Below are positions 24,560-35,404 of a stretch of 64,000 nt of DNA, in pieces. Each line of letters starts with the position of its first letter. The stretch's first letter is position 1. A model generated the notes under the pieces. It was not told the origin of the DNA and made no database searches. It was given only the letters and a program-made list of their open reading frames with translations. This DNA is from Enchytraeus crypticus (Eukaryota; Annelida; Clitellata; Enchytraeida; Enchytraeidae), in NCBI GenBank assembly GCA_905160935.1, contig CAJHZI010000231.1, positions 36,001 through 100,000 of the forward strand. The letters run 5' to 3'. The position numbers and the translations under genes are program-made.

Positions 24560-25190
24560 TAATCATATGAGCTTTTAGACTCTCCAGAGTATATTAATCA
24601 GCGCCGACCAGCTCTGAACATTATTATATCTATAATTATTTTAATTAATAAAATTCGGCCTGAAACTAACTGTAGCTCAGAGCTTGTATTATATTCTATT
24701 ATGATAAACACCCGGATGCTCCGATATCCGCCTTATAGCACTGCGCTAATTTATAGTTTTCCAAATATACAGGATATATTTATTATACAAATAAAATCTA
24801 CAGAAATATAGAAGAATAGCAACATGAGACCCTATGAGCGTCTTCCAGACTGAAAATGAAAAACGACTCATCAATGCCCTAAATTTATACTGTTACCTAT
24901 AGGCCTGTATCTTACCAACAAGAACAACAATAACGATATAATTATTGTACTATTGTCCTCTGTACAATTTAGAACAATATGGTGTTCCATATTGTTCACG
25001 GAACCAAAGTCAACCTATTAATGAGCTTAAATAAGAAGGTCCATTACACGAAGATAATAATTATTCGCAAAACCAATTCAAGGATAATATAACCAATTTA
25101 GTTTCTAATTACATATTTGCATTTGTTATTTATTATGACAAGAAAAACAAATAAAAAGGTTGACTGAAAACTACCTTGGATACTGCCAGA
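24560..25190. other. No recognisable feature
   Basis: AT-rich sequence without repeat arrays or coding signal. A palindromic-looking pair (gaacaatatggtgttcc and atattgttc) sits near 24970. Confidence 0.4.
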
Positions 25191-25194
25191 GACG

Positions 25195-25275
25195 GTCCGG
25201 AAAGGATTCGAAATGATGGCCGCCTGCGTCTTAGGCAAGCATGCTAGCCATTCGGCCACCCAACCGTACAGAAAC
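25195..25275 (-). mobile_element. tRNA-like SINE head
   Basis: Reverse strand shows an A-box-like tggccgaatggctagcatg and a B-box-like tttcgaatcctttcc about 40 bp on, as in a Leu/Ser-type tRNA relic. No functional acceptor stem pairing was verified, so a SINE head or tRNA pseudogene is more likely than an active tRNA. Confidence 0.5.
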
Positions 25276-25654
25276 ATCGATATGCACTACATGCCTGAAC
25301 TTATCCATAGCAGTTAACTGAGAAGAGAATTATCAGCCTAATAACTACAGAAAGAATTTGTCGAAAATTGCCATATCTTTCTAGACCCGCTAGGTAAGTT
25401 ATACTATGTACACAGAGCAGGTCTCTAGTTCACTGCCTAACGGCTAGTCCGTGGCCGGCCCTTTTACATTGGCACAAATTGCCATCAATTTTGCGCAGAA
25501 TAGTCACCATATACTGGCCCTCGACCGTTCAATAACTCATGCAAGTAATCTTTGATCAATAAGCAATAATCTAATAATATTATTTAAAGTAATTTAAAGT
25601 ACACGTAGATTTCATGGCACAAGCGTAGGCACTTTGAATTTTTCTCTGATAGCG

Positions 25655-26178
25655 CTATGGCGCTGCCATGAGTTAAGGCATTGCCATGCGCTGACATTGT
25701 CAAGCCTATGACATTGTCATGCACGGAGAGGTTGCAATGTGTCATGGTGTTGTCATACGCCGAGCTATTGTCATGCTCTATGGTGTAATCATGCTCTATG
25801 GCGTAATCATGCGCTATGGAGTTGTCATGCGCTATGATGTTGTCATGCGCTATGGCGTTTTCATGCGCTACGGTGTTGTCATGCGCTATGGTGTGGTCAT
25901 GCGCTATGATGTTGTCATGTGCTATGATGTTGTCATGTGCTATGGTGTTGTCATGTGCTACGGTGTTGTCATGCACTATGGAGTTGTCATGGGCTACGGT
26001 GTTGTCATGCGCTATGGTGTGGTCATGCGCTATGATGTTGTCACACGCCGAGCTATTGTCATGCTCTATGGTGTAATCATGCTCTGTGGCGTAATCATGC
26101 GCTATGGTGTTGTCATACGCTATGGTGTTGTCATGCGCTATGATGTTGTCATGCGCTATGATGTAGTTCAATGGCATC
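25655..26178. repeat. 18-bp minisatellite, about 28 copies
   Basis: Unit approximately gttgtcatgcgctatggt. Because 18 is a multiple of three, several frames on both strands stay open for up to 230 codons (MRYGVV-type on +, DNTIAH-type on -). Units vary at fixed positions (ggt/gat, cgc/ctc), and a block from about 25755 to 25800 recurs at about 26045-26090, so there is higher-order structure. Confidence 0.95.
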
Positions 26179-26599
26179 AATCCGCCATTCGGTGCTTTGA
26201 TATCAGATAGCATATGGTAGTAGCATCTTAAGCGGTGGATGTTAACCATGAAAGTGGGCTGGCAATGAATGGTCATTACTCATCCATATGGCACATCAGG
26301 ACGAACGAAATAAAGTCAAGAATCACCAGGTAACTTGGCTGGCCTTGATTTAGAAGTTAGTTTTAATACTATTACTGTCACTAAAAGTCGAGTACATGTA
26401 GATGATCGTACTATCTGCATCCTTGTAGTGGTAAGTTGTTGTGTGCGACTTTTGTGTGCGAGCAAGGATATTGCCTAAAATTTTTTGGAAGGCCAAAAAG
26501 CGATAGGGCTTGCTCATACGGACCAAAGGTAGGCGAGGAAGCTCCCGCCCTGCCCAAAAGGCTTCGCCGCCACTGCCTAAGCTCTTAAATACGTTTGAA

Positions 26600-26730
26600 A
26601 AAGCTAAGGTTAACGTCAGTTTCCTCACTCAAAAGCGATGTCAGTGAAGGGCGAGCCCATGATTTGAACACCGCACATACTGATCCGCGATGCAGTATCT
26701 TACCGACTCCTCCACTGGCTCCAGCTAGAC
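26600..26730 (-). mobile_element. tRNA-derived SINE, family 1
   Basis: Reverse strand: agctggagccagtggaggag, B-box-like gttcaaatcatgg, then ctgacatcgcttttgag and gaaactgacgttaac. Nearly complete. Confidence 0.75.
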
Positions 26731-26734
26731 ACAA

Positions 26735-27180
26735 AGCACCCGACGATAAACTGATAAAAATCTTTAAATGAAAACGAATTTTTATGAAAACGAGCAGCAG
26801 TAATTGCAAATATGTGAGCTTTCAGCTTTCTGATATCCTTCAATACACGATTTAAACTACATTAATTTAACTTACAATTTAATACGGTTTCATATAAACT
26901 ATTATGTGCTAATAAAGTAAATAACTTGTATATCCATTAAAATAATATTTGTGATATTATTTACTAGTTTATTGCTACTAAATTACTAGACCGCTACTAC
27001 TAACTAAAGTTAATACTACAACATATATGCCTACACGTAGATAGCCTGACAATCGTATACCAGCGCACACTTGTACAACCTGGATAATGAGTTCTGTTGA
27101 TAATAAAGTTAAATACTCATCGCTCTACTCTAGCCTTACAGCTTACAGCTTACACAGGCAGGCTAAAGTGTCGCTGTAAG
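26735..27180. other. No recognisable feature
   Basis: AT-rich; nothing beyond random short frames. Confidence 0.4.
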
Positions 27181-27183
27181 CCT

Positions 27184-27305
27184 GAGTCTCTCCCTCTCTC
27201 TCTCTCTCTATCGCCTTTCTCTCCCCCCTTCTCTCTCTCTCACTCTCACTCTCTCTCTCTTTTTCTCTCTCTCACTCTCTCTCTCTCTTTCTCTCTCTCA
27301 CTCTC

Positions 27306-27362
<57 letters not shown>
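27184..27362. repeat. (CT)n microsatellite
   Basis: Long CT tract with occasional A, T or G interruptions, pure over its last 50 bp or so. Confidence 0.95.
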
Positions 27363-27364
<2 letters not shown>

Positions 27365-27734
27365 TGCCCGCTTTATTTACAGATATTTGAAGTTGAAGTG
27401 TGAACATATGTTCTTAATTTCGGTACGACCATACATTCGAAACAAACAACATTCTGTCGCTGTTTACGCTCATCCATTTCGACATCGCTTGGGCTTTCAT
27501 CGCGTGTAATCTCTACTGAGGCTTACCATATGACCATGTGACCAATGTACTTGTACGACTATCGTAAAAGAAAGATATACACTAATACTAATACTAATAC
27601 TAATAATATAATAATTTACTTTTAATAATACATTTAATACACTAATAGGCCTACTAATAATTTAATAAATAATTTAATTCACTAATTCAAATACATTTTA
27701 CACAAATACAATTTGTTAAGTCTCTCAACAGTAT

Positions 27735-28105
27735 GTCAGTATTAGCATCAATATCTAAGCACAGCAAGCAGTATTACATCAATATCTAAACAGTATCACA
27801 CCAATATCTAAACAGTATCACATCAATATCTAAACAGTATCACACCAATATTTAAACAGTATCACACCAATATCTAAACAGTATCACATCAATACCTAAA
27901 CAGTATCACACCAATATCTAAACAGTATCACACCAATTTCTAAACAGTATCACATCAATTTCTAAACAGTATCACATCAATTTCTAAACAGTATCACATC
28001 AATTTCTAAACAGTATCACATCAGTATCTAAACAGTATCACATCAATATCCAAACAGTATCACACCAATATCTAAACAGTATCATACCAATATCTCAACA
28101 GCATA
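27735..28105. repeat. 22-bp minisatellite, about 17 copies
   Basis: Unit tatctaaacagtatcacacc plus two bases, tandem with no spacers. The array ends directly at the SINE starting at 28107. Confidence 0.95.
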
Positions 28106-28106
28106 A

Positions 28107-28240
28107 CTGGCTGGAGCCAATGGCGATGTTGGTAAGATACTCAACCGCGGATAAGTAATAAGTGCGGGGTTCAAATCCTGAGCTCTCCCGTCACTGACAT
28201 CGCTTTCGAGTGAGATAACTCACGTTAACATTAGTTATTT
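28107..28240 (+). mobile_element. tRNA-derived SINE, family 1
   Basis: Clean copy: ctggctggagccaatggcga, ggggttcaaatcctgagctc (B box), ctgacatcgctttcgagtga, then cacgttaacatta. Directly follows a minisatellite. Confidence 0.8.
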
Positions 28241-28341
28241 TATAACGACCATGGTCTGTCAGAGTCTTGACGTAAAACTGATCACTTCATGGGACCTCGC
28301 TATGAACACGATCAACCTTCTCACGATTCTTTAAAACACTT

Positions 28342-28342
<1 letters not shown>

Positions 28343-28402
<60 letters not shown>
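28343..28402. repeat. (AT)n microsatellite
   Basis: Uninterrupted AT run ending in acatacatac. Confidence 0.95.
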
Positions 28403-28403
<1 letters not shown>

Positions 28404-28643
28404 CATACATATGTATAATCTATCCATCTGATGAGGCAACAAAATTATTTACCATTTACATACATGCGCAATTAGATAAGATTTATTATGATAAAATTTC
28501 TAAAGATTTAAGATTGATTTTTCCCATTTTTCTTTTGACTATAATAAATAAAGTTTGGTTTAATAATGAAATGATAAAATTGAACGAGTGAGATACTGCT
28601 TGAATGATAGCTTTGGTGTTTGGGTTGACTAATGATTTTCGAC

Positions 28644-28802
28644 CAGGGACGAGACTAGGGTCATGAAATATTGGGTAAATGGGGTGGGGCCTAAATAGGA
28701 GACTTGATTCTTGCCCTATGTTACATATATGGACAAAGGATTGAAAGAAAGGGGGCTAAGCACCTCATTTAAGGCGCTTAATCGCCCCCCATCTAGTCCC
28801 TA
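28644..28802. mobile_element. hAT-type MITE, 159 bp
   Basis: Left terminus CAGGGACGAGACTAGGG; reverse complement of the right terminus TAGGGACTAGATGGGG, so about 12 of 16 terminal bases pair. Flanking sequences ttttcgac (28636-28643) and atttcgac (28803-28810) form an 8-bp target duplication with one mismatch. No coding capacity. Confidence 0.65.
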
Positions 28803-28814
28803 ATTTCGACAGAA

Positions 28815-30145
28815 ATAAGTTTGGCCGAGCAGGTGAGAAAAAGCAGAATGTTTTGGATTTCTTGTTTTTCCTGACAAGTTCGTAGTCATACTTTCAGAAT
28901 ACAAACACAAATATTGCGTGATTTTCTTAGAATTTTAAACAAACTAACGTGGTTTTAAAAAGTTTTTTGGGTTTAAGGGTCGTATTAAAACCATTTTTGC
29001 ATTCCCTTCTCTTAGGAATTAAGAATGTACAGGAGGCTTTAATGTCTACTAACTTAGAGTTGTGATTTGCAATTTGCTTCTAACTGCCAAAATTATTCAA
29101 GATATCTTAAGGCAATATGATCTAATTTAGAGTTGCAGATAAATGAAGACTATTTGCAGTAAAGAAGCAATTCATAAAAGAAACACTAAGCCCATTTATC
29201 AATAATTTCTGCGAGACAAATCACATTCAGACAAACTCACACACATACTTACACCCGTACACAAGTACACACGGGCGCTCTCAACTTACGTAATAATTCA
29301 CTCATGAAGAAAGGCTGTCTTCGAGTCGGATCGCTCGGTAAATATGTATTGGTTTTGACGTTGCTTTGACCATTATTTACTTTAACTTAATATATGAGCC
29401 TGTAAATTTGTTATTCAAGAATTTAAAAAGCTATTTAAAAACACTGTTTGAAAAGTGCCACTTAACCACGAAAGCTAACTAATAGTCGAACCGATCAGCT
29501 TTAATTGTTATTGACAAGTCAACTTAACAACCTGCAGCTTGAAGTAGAGAATTAACAAAGGAATTTCGGAGACTTTGCTAGATGACACTATTTGCTTACG
29601 GAAAATTTTATCAGAAATTGAATGGAATAATTCTCTAACAGTTACTCCGTAGGTGACACTCGCTGCCGGTCAATTGACGGTCTTTTAATCTTGTGCATTC
29701 GCGAGTGAATAGTAGAGGTCAGAGAAGCTTTGTAATGTGATATGAAGGGATTGAAGGTGACGCAAAGGACGATTCTGTCACTGAAGCGTAACCCGACATG
29801 TGTGATGCTGACAAGCTTTTATAGGTGGGGAGGCCACGAATGCATGAAGTTAGAAATGATTTTCCAACAAACAGAACAACGAAACTAAATTTCGAAATAA
29901 TTTTTGTAAATGCTACCGATAAGTCTGTAAGGCAGCAATCGCCCGCTGCCTCCAAGCATCTAAGGCAGCACAACGATACTCGCATGTTTACATACAGCAA
30001 GAAGTACTCGAGCGCACAACTAGAGTAACCTACTGGCACAGACACTGGCATAGGCACAAGTATGTCAATATAATATAAAACAACATAAAGTCCTTTTAAA
30101 GAGCATTCATTATGTTAATAGATTTATCTGAAAATCTGCACTTTT
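28815..30145. other. No recognisable feature
   Basis: Unique sequence. An open frame around 29719-30057 (-) has no recognisable domain. Confidence 0.4.
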
Positions 30146-30146
30146 C

Positions 30147-30259
<113 letters not shown>

Positions 30260-30819
30260 CAGTATATCCAAATCGCGCTGCTCTGGATAGTCTTTTTGGA
30301 ATATAAATTCACTAATATGCAATTGATACAATCTAAAATATCTTTTAATCATTATTCTTTTTCGATTTCTTATTAATAAGAAAAAGTCAAGACTCTGTAA
30401 ACAATTTCATTGCAGCAAACAAATCATGAATGCTGTTTTTTCGTTTCTCTCGCGTCATTCTGCTCTCTGTTTCAAATAATTTAGACGTAAACTATCACTG
30501 ATCACAGCTAAAAATATTTATACTATGACAAGCTCATTCCTCCCTTAAACGCTTTCATTTTAATCTTGTTAGCTATTGAAGTTGAATATGCAGATAATAA
30601 TAAAAACGAGAAATAACCTTAGACATTAAACTGATTTCAAGATGTTAAAGTGATTTCAAGGTAATGGCCACTTCACAGGTACGGTAAGGCATATCCTTTG
30701 TGATAGTATCAAAGTCCTGTTCGCACATGGCATGCTCATTTTAGAGCATGGAAGATAACTCTTTAACAGAATATTCATACTGGGCCTACTATATTTCAAA
30801 TCATATTGCAGAGCAGACC

Positions 30820-30821
<2 letters not shown>

Positions 30822-30906
<85 letters not shown>
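30822..30906. repeat. Compound (AG)n-(GT)n-(AG)n microsatellite
   Basis: AG run, a central tgtgtgtg segment, then AG again. Confidence 0.95.
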
Positions 30907-30909
<3 letters not shown>

Positions 30910-30910
<1 letters not shown>

Positions 30911-31755
30911 GAGGATAGAGTATTGTGTGTGCAGCTTAGTAAACGAGTGTTATACACAACACCCGCCACTTCCGCAAGTGTTAATAGATCAGTTCGGTAA
31001 TTGAAACATATTTTGTTGCATGGTAACACTGGTTTGTTTGTATGTGGACAGCTGATCCATATATTTACATGTAAATATAATGGGTCTACAGGTAAAATTT
31101 ATAATTATTTGGTAGAAGAAACATGATGACATGAAGTCTCTATGATTTGATTAATATTAATTGGTTTTAGTTAAGAGCTTGATGGGTCTTAAACAAGCAT
31201 GTAATTGCTTCCTGACTCTGTAATGTCATGTTATGTTATGAAACCGGGATCTTACAAAGGAATTAGGTAAAAAAAATTGAGGATGGTACAATAACAGAAA
31301 CAAGAGAAAAGAAAAGAAAATACTTAGTCCAGCATGAAAAGCCTAATTTTCTTTTAAGAACATTAATTAGTACGATAGAATAAATTCCTTATCTTGCGAT
31401 TAATATCCAAATCATCATGATAGCAATAATGTCCAAATCATCATAATAGCAATTATATAGTGAGATAATTACACACATTTTTAACCGGGATCATACAAAC
31501 CTAAAGGATATATAGATGGCTAAAGGATACTAAATTTTTATTTTTATTTTATTCTCGACAAAATGAATACCGCAACACCAACAAGCAAACATAGCAAAAT
31601 AGAGAGATTATGCAGTTAGTAATACTATATAATTAGATGCGATTATTATTAACTAATTAATAAATTTAGCTATTTAATTACTGTAATTTATGTATGAAAG
31701 TTGGTAGGAAAACTATTTTGTATGTATTTGTGTAAATATTGTTTGCTTGGTTTGA
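30910..31755. other. No recognisable feature; possible intron
   Basis: AT-rich and non-coding. It would be intronic if the exon candidate at 31759 belongs to a larger + strand gene starting further left, but no upstream exon was found. Confidence 0.35.
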
Positions 31756-31758
31756 CAG

Positions 31759-31924
31759 ACGGGGATAGAGTTCATGGATCTGTACAGCCACCTGGTGCCC
31801 GTGTACGATGTGGAGCCGCTTGAGAGAAGACAAGCGCAGTCTGATCCCCCTCGTGGATCAAGCCAGCAGAACAGCAGAAACCGAGCCTCCCCCCGCTACT
31901 AACATACAAGTGGTGCCAGAGTAC
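31759..31924 (+). pseudogene. Exon-like coding block with apparent 2-nt frameshift
   Basis: Preceded by the acceptor-like ggtttgacag. The first frame reads [20 protein letters not shown] and closes later in SPRY-stop. From about 31826 a second frame is protein-like ([18 protein letters not shown], then [13 protein letters not shown]) and ends at a possible donor, tac|gtaatc. The two halves would be one frame if two bases were missing in the gagagaag stretch, pointing to a frameshift mutation or a sequencing/assembly error. GC content is clearly above the surroundings. I do not recognise the protein. Confidence 0.45.
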
Positions 31925-32677
31925 GTAATCATGTACTTGTAGCAAATGTAGCAGTGACGAAAGTTTTCTACATTATGATACACTTTACTACAACCGATGC
32001 CACATAATTCTTGATATAATATAAAAATATCTGCTGAAATCATTAAATTTGATAACCAAATCTTTGAAAGTTAAAGCTAAACTCTGTGCATGTAATTTGA
32101 TATTGCTTAAAATTAAGAAGAGACTTATTCTTATCATTTATAATGTTATCTGTATAACACAATCGATTACGAGCAGTTTAAACGATCTTTGAAGTCTTAA
32201 GGTTATTTTAGGTTCTATTCCGTATAAAATTATAACTGCTTTATTAATCTCTGGTGCTCAGATAATTTTCCTTTTTCCGTTTGATTTCTTTCGCATTAGT
32301 TATTTTAAAAATTCTGAAATTTAGTTAATTTTCGTGGTAAATGACTCAAATAAAATTGACTGAAAATGACATTTTTTTTAATTACAAAAATTACAGTGCT
32401 ATACTGTCGTTATGAGCTTATCTGACAGGTTTTTCACAAGGTCAGAGTGTTTGTACAAGCAATCAGCAGATGTATTTAACAAAGACAAATAATTATAAAA
32501 GGAAGAACATTAAATATTGGGCTCAAGGCTAGAGAGGAACTTGACCCGGCGGCTCAAATTTAAGTTAAGTAATTCTATTAATCAGTGTGATATAAATTAA
32601 TTTATATTACTAAAAAATACATGACAGTTTACAAAAAATTTGATTTGAACATTTTTGTTTTATTTGGCGGGGTACAG

Positions 32678-32755
32678 ATCCGTTATCAGCAGGATCGCAG
32701 CAGGACTCTCATCCTCGAGGAGTTGGAGCGTCTGTCGGAGGATTTGGCGAGCTAA
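32678..32755 (+). CDS. Exon-like block, possible 3' coding exon
   Basis: Preceded by the acceptor-like ttggcggggtacag. Reads IRYQQDRSRTLILEELER then LSEDLAS and stops at 32753-32755. Phase 0 joins it smoothly to the preceding block (..PEY|IRYQQ..) if the donor at 31925 is used. Glu/Leu-rich spacing suggests a short helix or coiled coil. Family unknown; the low length makes the call tentative. Confidence 0.4.
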   Translation: MRYQQDRSRTLILEELERLSEDLAS

Positions 32756-32855
32756 ACCGAGAGAGCGGTGCCGGTGTTGTCGTAGATAACTGGCTGATAG
32801 CCGGTGGTAATACTGGAGCTCTTCATGTAAGCCGGCTCAACGAGATTGTTCGATA

Positions 32856-33005
32856 ATATCTCATCAGCAACAGCAACAACAACAAGCAATGTTACAACGA
32901 CAACAACAGAAGGCTTTGTTGCAGCAACAGCTGAGAATTCAGCAGCAGCAGCAGCTCTTGCTTCAACAGCAGCTCTTGCTTCAACAGCAGCTGCAAATCC
33001 CTGGG
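32856..33005 (+). repeat. CAG/CAA-rich stretch
   Basis: Codes in one frame for a Gln/Leu-rich segment (SHQQQQQQQAMLQRQQQKAL and on to LQIPG, then stop). Mixed CAG and CAA codons resemble a real polyglutamine coding region. It could be a further exon of the preceding gene, its 3' UTR, or simple repeat. No start codon precedes the Gln tract in frame. Confidence 0.5.
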
Positions 33006-33100
33006 TGATGGAAGGTTATTCTTAAATCTGCGCCGTCTGCAATTGATGCGCCATCAAAAGTCAACTATTACAAATAACCATGGAGAGGAAGGAAGAAATG
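33002..33100 (+). mobile_element. 5S-derived SINE, middle part
   Basis: ggtgatggaaggttattctt, then ttgatgcgccatcaaaag and aataaccatggagagga match the middle of the copies at 35150 and 50476. The 5S-like head is missing; the piece fuses with the CAG/CAA stretch at its left. Confidence 0.7.
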
Positions 33101-33554
33101 GGCCTTAAACAAGCTGCTGTGCTTCCTGACCCAGTGTGCCGTTATGTTGGGTGTGTGGTGGGAGTTAATAAGTTTTGATAGTAGTGTGTGAATGAAGTGT
33201 TTGCTAAATATTATAGATTTACATAAAAATTAATTCTACCAGAATATGTTGTAATGAAGTTGCCACTCTATAATCTGCATTGGTGATTTAACTTGATTAT
33301 CGTTTATTTCGTTGTTCAATGACACTTTGCACTGAATAAATTTGTAACAGAGCAAAAGCCAAATTTAACCAATATTTTTTGGTTGACTGTTAATTTAAAA
33401 CTTGTGAATTATATAATTCTTATTATAAGTTACAATATTTACAATATTAGTAACGTAACAATCTAATATGACAATAATTTTGATGCTATGTAGTTTGAAC
33501 TGAACCTGATATTTAGTACTTTTTCAAAATTGTTGAAGTTAATGAATTCATTAT

Positions 33555-33775
33555 CGTCTTCATCATCTTCCCTTGAACCCCAGTTTAACTAGGGTCAGCA
33601 TTAGAAATGTTGTAGCAATTTCTAGAGCCTTGGCGCTCATCAACGGAATGCTCTTTTGACTCTTTCTTTCTCTTATGTTGGATTGGATCTTAGTGCTTTG
33701 ACGTTTTGTACAGCATGATTGTGCCGTCAACGGTTGGTCTATCCTTCAGCAACCCCGGTAGTAACTTGATGTTAA
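33555..33775. repeat. Dispersed repeat family E
   Basis: Starts catcatcttcccttgaacc and agtttaactagggtc and ends near ggttggtctatccttcagca. Further copies at 47196-47450 and 63815-64000 (incomplete at the window edge). Its 3' part (ggttggtctattctt) is also seen in family D at about 51875. Confidence 0.75.
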
Positions 33776-34024
33776 AAATTTTTTTTTGCATATTATGTTG
33801 GCTTTTATGATGCATAACTTAATGATAGAGTACGTTGCAAAGCGTCAGAAACGTTTCTGTAAATTGCTTTCAATCAATCAGCGTATGGCTGCCAGTGAAA
33901 TATTTGCATAACAGTAATATAATCACTCGTGGTTTGGGTTTCTAATGTGTAACTAAGGTATCTATTGCCGCGCAAGTGGCACATCGGTTAAGAGTCTCGC
34001 CAAGTCTTTTTTATTCGAGAGCAA

Positions 34025-34200
34025 CGATAACAGTAATAAGTTAATCCCTTCACAAAGTCTATGCCTTATCCATACCTTATGTAGCCTACAGCTTGGGAAA
34101 ATATTTGGGCTTCTGGTGTGGTTTCCCGTTGCCTTCCTCAGTTAGGTAGATTTATTACCATTTAATACTGGGGAAAATATTTCATGATGAGATGGGTCCC
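34025..34200. repeat. Dispersed repeat family D
   Basis: ttaatcccttcacaaagtct, tatgccttatccatacctta, cagcttgggaa and gtttcccgttgccttcctca. The same text recurs in the 4376 and 51700 copies. Confidence 0.7.
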
Positions 34201-34646
34201 TTCTTGCCATCCTTAGCTCCTGCCTTTAGACGCCTGTTACGTACACGCGGCAGATTGTTTGCGGTTGCCCAATTCTGCAGTGGTCTAACCACACCCGAGC
34301 ACAACACGGGGAACCCTTCTTATATCTTGATAAAAATAAAAGAATTGAACCTACATAAAAAATAGCGAATATACAAATTGATGTTCTATATTATTATAGG
34401 ATGTTCATCCATACAAACCCAAGCATCGTAATTGTATCTTCCAGCGATATATAGCAATATTTTATGTATACAATAAATCAGTCTTATGACACTGGAGGAC
34501 CTTGAAAATTAACTGAACAACATGCAACAAAAACAAGTTGGTTAGAAATGGATGCTAAATTCAATGGAATTACATTGCTGAGGATCCTAAATAACTCTTT
34601 TTATAGCACGCTCACGTGAATCCGTACATTTGCTATTTGCCTAGTC

Positions 34647-34826
34647 TTAACTTTCATCAGCGAGAGTTAAGCGTGAACGACCCTGCAAAAATGGTGGAAT
34701 AACGAGTTTGGCTCGCTTCTCATACAGTATATCTCTAATAGTAAAGCCTCGATCGGCCAGCACCAGATCTCCATCCTCTAGACTGTTAGTTTTCGTTTTA
34801 GTTCTGCTATCTCTTAAGTTTTGCAC
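34647..34826 (-). pseudogene. DDE_Tnp_4-type transposase fragment
   Basis: Reverse strand encodes about 59 residues with SLEDGDLVLADRGFTIRDIL followed by KLVIPPFLQGRSRLTLADE. This matches the second catalytic region of DDE_Tnp_4 transposases (Harbinger/ISL2EU-like), where a conserved Asp precedes R/K-G-F and is followed by a PPF(L) block. The frame ends in a stop directly after. No N-terminal THAP/HTH part or final Glu region was found, so this is a fragment. Confidence 0.6.
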
Positions 34827-35149
34827 ATTAATTTTGTCGTTAATGTTTGTAAATTCTCTCTCCGCATTTAAGCTGACTGTATCTGTATCGGTTGAAGCCG
34901 TTAATAGAGCACTGAAGTCAGTGAATTAGTTTGCCGCAATTCAGTCTCTGTGTGATGAAGTCAGGTCAGATCAGCTGAAGGGTCAAATGTTGAACTAGAC
35001 CTGAGCAACTACAGAGTCACACCGATGTAACTTATTGATCTGTTGGAGCCTTTCTTTTCTTAGAAAATTTAGCAACCTAAAACAAAAATAATCAATAATT
35101 AAAATTAGGTTTAAAAAATTAACAATTACTAGAACAAAGTAAAGGCTGA

Positions 35150-35400
35150 CTTTCCATGGTTATTAGTAATCGTTGCCTTTTGATGGCGCATCAATTGCTG
35201 TCGGCGCGGATTTAAGAATAACCTTCCATCACCTTGGGAATTTTTCCTTCCTAGTCTGTCAACACTCAGTCTTCCAAGGTGGTCACCCACAATGTACTAA
35301 CCGAGGTCAATGTAGCTTAACTTCGATAATTGACGCGCAACTGAACCAAGTGCGCTAATTCCCGCCTTAGTGCGCTAAATCCTGGCGTTGAAAAAATTGT
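35150..35400 (-). mobile_element. 5S rRNA-derived SINE with head
   Basis: On the reverse strand, gaagttaagct, cggttagtacattgtgggtg, accaccttggaagactgagtg align with the 3' half of eukaryotic 5S rRNA (GAAGCTAAGC, GGTTAGTAC, GGGTGACCGCC, GGAA.ACCG.GTG), which is where the Pol III internal control region lies. A body with ggaaggttattcttaaatcc and ttgatgcgccatcaaaagg follows. The copy stops at ataaccatgg. Confidence 0.75.
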
Positions 35401-35404
35401 CGCA

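Noticed and set aside
25195-25275. Active tRNA gene
   Set aside because: A- and B-box-like sequences are present, but I could not confirm a complete acceptor stem or anticodon arm; SINE head or pseudogene preferred.
25584-26276. 230-codon open frame on the reverse strand
   Set aside because: Generated entirely by an 18-bp tandem repeat; comparable frames exist on the other strand and in a second frame.
27735-28105. CRISPR-like regular repeats
   Set aside because: The 22-bp units are head-to-tail with no unique spacers, in a eukaryotic context. The same holds for the 13-, 18-, 21- and 30-bp arrays.
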